Source: CAWGHZ01 sp963822575 (GTDB lineage Bacteria > Pseudomonadota > Alphaproteobacteria > MPNO01 > DASWLB01). Taken from it: a stretch of DNA of 64,000 bases. The stretch spans positions 558,001 to 622,000 of the forward strand of contig CAWGHZ010000004.1 in NCBI GenBank assembly GCA_963822575.1, written 5' to 3'. Shown one piece after another: positions 59,735 through 64,000 of this stretch. The translations under genes and the position numbers were made by a program. The notes beneath the pieces were generated by a model. The model ran no database searches. It worked only from the letters and a program-made list of their open reading frames with translations, and had not been told where the DNA came from. Position 1 is the stretch's first letter; every line of letters starts with the position of its first letter.

Positions 59735-61051
59735 CTATTCTGCGGCGGCGCGCCCGGGTATCGACGGCGGCCGGGGAATCGCCCGATTCGCCAAGGGCGG
59801 TGCCTTCAGATATGCGGCAACGGTCGCGCGCGCGAAGCGCATCAGCGCCTCGGCATCGTTGGGGTCGATTCCGGCCTCCGTGGACCGGATCACCAAGTCC
59901 GAGCCGTATGTCGCCGCGGGCCTCTCCGCCCCCACGGCCCCGTGCGGGGCCCTGCCGGCGGCGACTGCGCGGATGCCTTCGCGCAGCAGGCGGCGGAACA
60001 TCACCACCCCGGCGTCGAGCGAACCCAGATTCTCGAGCGAGTGGCGCGCGATGGCGCCCTGACTCGTCATCGCGTCGTAGTCGCCCGGCACCTTCTGGCG
60101 CTCGGCATAGGGACGGTGGGGCGTCTGGCCCACGCCCATGGCGCGGTTGCGCAGCTCTTGCGGCCGCTCGTCATCCTCGGTCAGATGGCAGAGCACGAAG
60201 TTGACGCAGTGCTCGTCGTCCTCCGGCACCGTCCAGATGGTGATCCAGGGCGGCGAGCAATCCTTCAGCGTCTGGCCATCCTCGAACACCGAGGTGATCG
60301 AGTGGATGTTGGGCATGAGGATGTCGGTCGAGCGCACCCATACCTTATCGCCCACGCCGCGCGCCGCGACGTAGGCCATGCCCACCGGCGTCTCGGTCCA
60401 AGTGATTTCGGGGAACTTACCGAATTCGGCGGCGAACACGCCTTCCCACGCGTGCAGGATCGCCGTGTGCGCCGGGTCCATCGAGTTCTCCTTCACCTGC
60501 ACCCAGTTGCAGGCGAAGGGCAGGCGCGGCCCGGGGGCGAGCTTGAAGCCGGGCAGCACGTACTTGTCGTACATGGGGAAGGGCGGCTTCGCCTCGATCG
60601 GGCCCATGTAGGCGAACACGATGCCGCCGAACAGGTGCGTCGGGTAGGCGCCCTGGGCGAACTCGCCGGCGAGCTTCGCCGCCGCGCGCTCGCCCGGCAT
60701 CTCCAGCATGCGTCCGTCCACGTCGAAGACGCGGCCATGATAGCAGCAGCGTATGCCGTGTTCCTCGACCCGCCCGTACTCGAGCGACGTGCCGCGGTGG
60801 CAGCAATGCAGGTGCAGCACCCCCACCGCACCCGACCGGTCCTGGAACACGACCAGGTCCTCGCCCAGGATGCGCGCGCGCAACGGCGCGTCGGCGATCT
60901 CGTAGAGATAGGCGACGGGCTGCCAGAACCGGCGGAGATACTCGCCGCCAGGCGTGCCGCGCCCGCACTGCACCAGCTCGGTCTCGGGTGTTCCCTCGAT
61001 CGGCGTGCGATAGCCCCGAAAGGCAAGCGAATCGTTGCCGCCCTCGCCCAT
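59735..61051 (-). CDS. Rieske 2Fe-2S aromatic ring-hydroxylating oxygenase
   Basis: This 438-aa oxygenase alpha-type subunit has Rieske ligands CxH in LHCCHRGTSLEYG and CxxH in RCCYHGRVFDVDG, and mononuclear iron ligands in ENSMDPAHTAILHAW (D-x2-H-x4-H). It resembles the phthalate/vanillate O-demethylase group that needs a separate reductase, which is not present nearby. It is likely cotranscribed in part with the 61110-61970 gene, 58 nt upstream on the same strand. Confidence 0.9.
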   Translation of the reverse strand: MGEGGNDSLAFRGYRTPIEGTPETELVQCGRGTPGGEYLRRFWQPVAYLYEIADAPLRARILGEDLVVFQDRSGAVGVLHLHCCHRGTSLEYGRVEEHGIRCCYHGRVFDVDGRMLEMPGERAAAKLAGEFAQGAYPTHLFGGIVFAYMGPIEAKPPFPMYDKYVLPGFKLAPGPRLPFACNWVQVKENSMDPAHTAILHAWEGVFAAEFGKFPEITWTETPVGMAYVAARGVGDKVWVRSTDILMPNIHSITSVFEDGQTLKDCSPPWITIWTVPEDDEHCVNFVLCHLTEDDERPQELRNRAMGVGQTPHRPYAERQKVPGDYDAMTSQGAIARHSLENLGSLDAGVVMFRRLLREGIRAVAAGRAPHGAVGAERPAATYGSDLVIRSTEAGIDPNDAEALMRFARATVAAYLKAPPLANRAIPRPPSIPGRAAAE

Positions 61052-61109
61052 TGCGTGTCCTCCCGTGCGGCGCGGGGGCCCGCAGCGGCGAGCCGCGGGC
61101 CCCGTCCGG

Positions 61110-61970
61110 TCAGCCGCCCACCAGCGCGTTATGCCCGCTCTTGCCCTCGGTCAGGCCCCACGACTTCATCCAGTCGTAGGTCGAGCCGAACAGGTTCGGG
61201 TCGTAATAGTCGACGTGCTTGTAGCGCACGAAGTGGCGCGCAAGCTCCGCGGGCTTGAGCGCCCCCTCGGTCGCCTCGACGATCTTCGGCGCGTACTTGG
61301 CGAAGTTCGCGTTGATGCGGTCGACCGCAACGTTCTCGGCGTCGTAGAACGCCTTGCGCTGCTCGGGGGTGAGGCTCGTCGAGATCACCTCGCCGCCGCG
61401 ATAGAACTCGGCCGAGACGATGTGCGCGCCTTCCTTCAGCGCCAGGCTGATCCAGGGCTCCATCACCGTGACAACACGGGTCTTGCGGTCGCGCAGCGCC
61501 TCCCACCGCTTCACCGGCGCGCCGATATGCTCGATCGCCACCCGGTCGCGGCCGATGGCGCCTTCGAGCATCTGCAGCGTGCAATAGTGCGAGCCGGTGA
61601 ACTCGTTCACCACCACCGGCACGCCGGCGAGGTCGCGCGGCGTCTGCAGCGTCTCATCGAACGTCATGATCGCCTGTGCGGCGACGCAGGCGCGCAGCGC
61701 CGCGATCGAGGCCTTGTGGCCGCGCTCGATGCGGTCGATCGAGGCCCACTCGCAGATATTGTAGCCGTCGGCGTTGCCGCACTCGAACAGGACTTCCTTC
61801 TGGCGGTCGAGCACCTCGCGCGTTTCCAGGGTCGGCGCGCGGTCGGCGTAAGTCTGGGACAGCGAGACGTCGAGCCCCGCCTTGGCGAACAGCCCTTCCT
61901 CGATGCCGACAAGCACCGGCAGGTCGAAGAGCTGGCTGTTGGGCGCGATCCGGACGACGGCGTTGGCCAT
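61110..61970 (-). CDS. SsuA/NMT1-type binding protein without a signal peptide
   Basis: This 286-aa protein has the type II binding fold: FDLPVLVGIEEGLFAKAGLD, FECGNADGYNICEWA, LAGVPVVVNEFTGSHY and AHIVSAEFYRGG. It starts directly with MANAVVRIAPNSQLFDLP behind GGAGGATCCC, with no leader peptide. It may therefore be cytoplasmic, or exported by an unusual route. No cognate permease is adjacent. It sits upstream of a Rieske oxygenase gene, suggesting a role with the aromatic substrate. Confidence 0.78.
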   Translation of the reverse strand: MANAVVRIAPNSQLFDLPVLVGIEEGLFAKAGLDVSLSQTYADRAPTLETREVLDRQKEVLFECGNADGYNICEWASIDRIERGHKASIAALRACVAAQAIMTFDETLQTPRDLAGVPVVVNEFTGSHYCTLQMLEGAIGRDRVAIEHIGAPVKRWEALRDRKTRVVTVMEPWISLALKEGAHIVSAEFYRGGEVISTSLTPEQRKAFYDAENVAVDRINANFAKYAPKIVEATEGALKPAELARHFVRYKHVDYYDPNLFGSTYDWMKSWGLTEGKSGHNALVGG

Positions 61971-62088
61971 GGGATCCTCCTCGGTCGAATGTGCGACTCA
62001 TTTCGCCTGACGATGCGACCCATTCTCGGTCTGGCCGGCGGAAGGGTCAAGGGCAGGCCGCCAGGGACACCCTTACTCAGCCGGCCCG

Positions 62089-63405
62089 TCACCCGGCGCC
62101 GCGGCGGCGCATGGTGCGGAACGAGGCGAAGACCGCGGCGGCGAGTGCCGCGGCGGCGGCGCTCCACAGCGCGATCTCGGCAACGCTCTGGGTCACGTAC
62201 CACCAGGCGGTTCGCGACCCGAAGGTCGCCGCGATGATGGTTAGTGCGGCCAGGGTCGCGGCCAGGCGTGCCGCGCGCCTCTGGCGCGCCTCGGCGATCG
62301 CGAAGGCCCGAGCGACTAGGCGGCCGAGCGGCGCCTTGAGGCGCAGGGCCGGCCGCTCGACCAGATGGCAGGAGACCGCCGCCGCGGCGAGGACGAGCGG
62401 CAAGGCCAGAGCCATGAGCAGCGCCGGGCTCGTCGTCCCGGTCTGCTGCTTGACGAGTTGCTCGACCGGCCAGCCGAACAAATAGATTCCGTAGGAGAGG
62501 TCGCCCGCGCGCGCGGCAATCCGCGACCCGATGTTCGGCCGTGTGCCGAAGTAGACCACCAGATAGGTGCCAAAGATCGCGAAGGCCTGGCGCTGGATGC
62601 CGACAAAGCAGCAAATCAGGAACGCGACAGCGCAGCCGGCCGCGATGCGCCCGTCGAGTCCGAACCGGCGATAGACGGCGTACATGACCACGCCTCCGGC
62701 GAAATAGGGCAGGGTGTAGGCGACACCGGCGAAGCCCCGGTCGATGAGGGACGGGAAGGCGATCGTCGCGACGGTCAGCGCCGCGAGGCAGAGTCCGACC
62801 GCGCGGACGTTGCGCAAGGCGAGCCAGAGCCCCGCGAGCAGGAGATAGCTCAGCACCTCGAATGAGAGCGACCAGAGCGAGCCGTTGACGACGGCGAGGT
62901 GTTTGTCGGCGCCGTGGGACACGTAGACGCCCGGCAGCCCGCCCATGTCGCACATGCAGGTCAGCGCCGTCTTCACGTACGCGGCCAGTTCGGGGCGCTC
63001 CAGGTAACGCAGCCACGGCAACTCCGTGATTGCGGGGCCAATCAGAAGCGCGGTAACCAGCACGCAGAAGATGAAGCCGGGATAGATGCGAAGCACTCGG
63101 TTGATCACGAACTGGACGATCCCGGAATCGCGGTCGAGCGAGCGGGCGAGCAGGAATCCGCTGATGCCGAAGAACGTGAAGACGCCATAAAGGCCGAGGA
63201 TGTTCTGCGGGCCGAGCAGCCGGAAGAACGGCTCGTCACCCTCCGACCCGGCGACGAAGTACGCATGGGAAAAGATCACCGAGAGCGCGGCGAAAAGCCT
63301 GACCCCGTCGAAGCCGGGGAAGTGGGAGCCGGCGGCTCGCTGGGAGGGGGATGTACGCGGCGGGGTTACGCCAGGCGCGACGGCGTCGTTGCGGCCCAGC
63401 CGCAT
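62089..63405 (-). CDS. Acyltransferase 3 family membrane protein
   Basis: This 438-aa protein has about ten helices, opening FDGVRLFAALSVIFSHAYFV with the conserved His and continuing VFTFFGISGFLLARSLDRD and IYPGFIFCVLV. Near the end it has GDLSYGIYLFGWPVEQLV, all hallmarks of OafA/NodX-type O-acyltransferases that modify surface polysaccharides. The ATG at 63405 (MRLGRNDAV) has a GGAG site; a longer upstream frame exists but does not resemble the family. It is divergent from the hydrolase at 63555. Confidence 0.87.
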   Translation of the reverse strand: MRLGRNDAVAPGVTPPRTSPSQRAAGSHFPGFDGVRLFAALSVIFSHAYFVAGSEGDEPFFRLLGPQNILGLYGVFTFFGISGFLLARSLDRDSGIVQFVINRVLRIYPGFIFCVLVTALLIGPAITELPWLRYLERPELAAYVKTALTCMCDMGGLPGVYVSHGADKHLAVVNGSLWSLSFEVLSYLLLAGLWLALRNVRAVGLCLAALTVATIAFPSLIDRGFAGVAYTLPYFAGGVVMYAVYRRFGLDGRIAAGCAVAFLICCFVGIQRQAFAIFGTYLVVYFGTRPNIGSRIAARAGDLSYGIYLFGWPVEQLVKQQTGTTSPALLMALALPLVLAAAAVSCHLVERPALRLKAPLGRLVARAFAIAEARQRRAARLAATLAALTIIAATFGSRTAWWYVTQSVAEIALWSAAAAALAAAVFASFRTMRRRGAG

Positions 63406-63554
63406 GTTGGTCTCCGGCCCCGCCAGAGGCCGGCGGGCGAGGGAGATATAATCGGAGGTTCGCGCGAAATCCAGACGGTCGCCAAAGGCGCCTTGCAACG
63501 GCCGGCGAGGGCGGTAGGCTAGGGCTTCCACGCCATCCCTACGGGAGGACGACC

Positions 63555-64000
63555 ATGTCGGGAAGCACCATCAAGCTCCGTTCCCGCGAAGGGGGCGAAT
63601 TCGACTGCTACGTCGCGCTGCCCGACGGCGCCGCAAAGACGCCGGCGATCGTGCTAGCCTGTGCCATTTCGGGCGTCGACCAGGACCACATGGTTATGGC
63701 CGACGAATTCGCCGCGAAAGGCTATATCGCGGCGGCGCCCGATTTGTTCTGGCGCACCATTCCGGGGCCGTTACCCGCCAGCGACGAGCGTCGGTCCGGG
63801 CGCGGCCAGCCGCGGGCGGAGAAGATCGCGACCGGCGAGGCCGACATGGCCGACACGCTCACCTACCTCCGCACCTTGGCGCAATTCAACGGCCGCGCCG
63901 CGGCGATGGGATTCTGCTACGGCGGGCCCTACGCCATCGTCGCGCCGAAGCGGCTCGGCTACGACGCCGGGCTGTCCTGCCACGGCACGCGCATGCAGGA
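63555..64000 (+). CDS. Dienelactone hydrolase family protein, N-terminal part
   Basis: The visible 148 residues start MSGSTIKLRSREGGEFDCYV, with VLACAISGVDQDHMVMADEF. The nucleophile elbow is AAAMGFCYGGPYAIVA, where Cys is the nucleophile as in dienelactone hydrolase. The gene runs off the right edge. The start ATG follows GGGAGGACGACC. The family hydrolyses dienelactones in chlorocatechol-type ring-cleavage pathways, in line with the oxygenase genes nearby. Confidence 0.85.
   Translation, partial: MSGSTIKLRSREGGEFDCYVALPDGAAKTPAIVLACAISGVDQDHMVMADEFAAKGYIAAAPDLFWRTIPGPLPASDERRSGRGQPRAEKIATGEADMADTLTYLRTLAQFNGRAAAMGFCYGGPYAIVAPKRLGYDAGLSCHGTRMQ

Overview
The window reads as chromosomal DNA of a GC-rich alphaproteobacterium. 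Indicators are an HdaA-type DnaA regulator, a Cox11/CtaG gene, DUF2066 beside purM-purN, the trpB-trpA-accD-folC order, a perfect TTGA-N6-TCAA FNR/FixK box, and indirect evidence of GANTC (CcrM-type) methylation. The lineage cannot be fixed from sequence alone; a soil or freshwater Rhodospirillales/Reyranella-like organism would fit. I see no tRNA, rRNA, CRISPR, phage or transposase.

Layout. 1-4.3 kb: class I aldolase (cut by the window edge), an unknown gene, AsmA and an AI-2E-type exporter. 4.4-9.4 kb: a copper block with csoR and its palindromic operator, a haem-less cytochrome c remnant, a Cu(I) P-type ATPase, a YibQ-type deacetylase, a PCuAC-like protein lacking its copper ligands, and Cox11. 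9.5-22.9 kb: housekeeping genes (MetE-like, a NEW3-ABC exporter set, Atm1-like ABC, ispG, hdaA, AI-2E, CDP-alcohol transferase, DUF2066, purM with an apparent ATT start, purN). 23-33.9 kb: small-molecule enzymes, an FNR-box-driven leaderless small gene, cutA, a PEP-CTERM gene with a textbook sigma-54 promoter, a YajR-type MFS transporter, a methyltransferase, radC and two DoxX genes. 33.9-40.7 kb: a divergent aromatic-catabolism cluster of two flavin monooxygenase/VOC dioxygenase pairs plus a periplasmic binding protein and a maleate-isomerase-like enzyme. 41-50.5 kb: small envelope proteins, then folC-accD-trpA-trpB and trpF-pyrF-lapA, split by an inserted SCO/copper pair. 50.5-64 kb: a second catabolic and transport region (cupin, molybdenum hydroxylase, iron/polyamine-type ABC system, Rieske oxygenase, binding protein, acyltransferase, dienelactone hydrolase), with a 34-codon gene that has its own sigma-54 promoter.

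Two observations stand out. First, six genes are frameshifted, and all six are repaired by deleting one A from GAACTC (five) or GAAATC (one). Each repair restores a GANTC site. This looks like systematic consensus error at CcrM-methylated sites, so these genes are probably intact in the organism. Second, the PEP-CTERM gene and the 34-codon gene 31 kb away share the same promoter architecture: a -24/-12 element, a TGTAAAgAATwCC upstream element about 98-99 nt from the predicted start of transcription, and a 5' leader of 54-59 nt. They look like members of one enhancer-dependent regulon.
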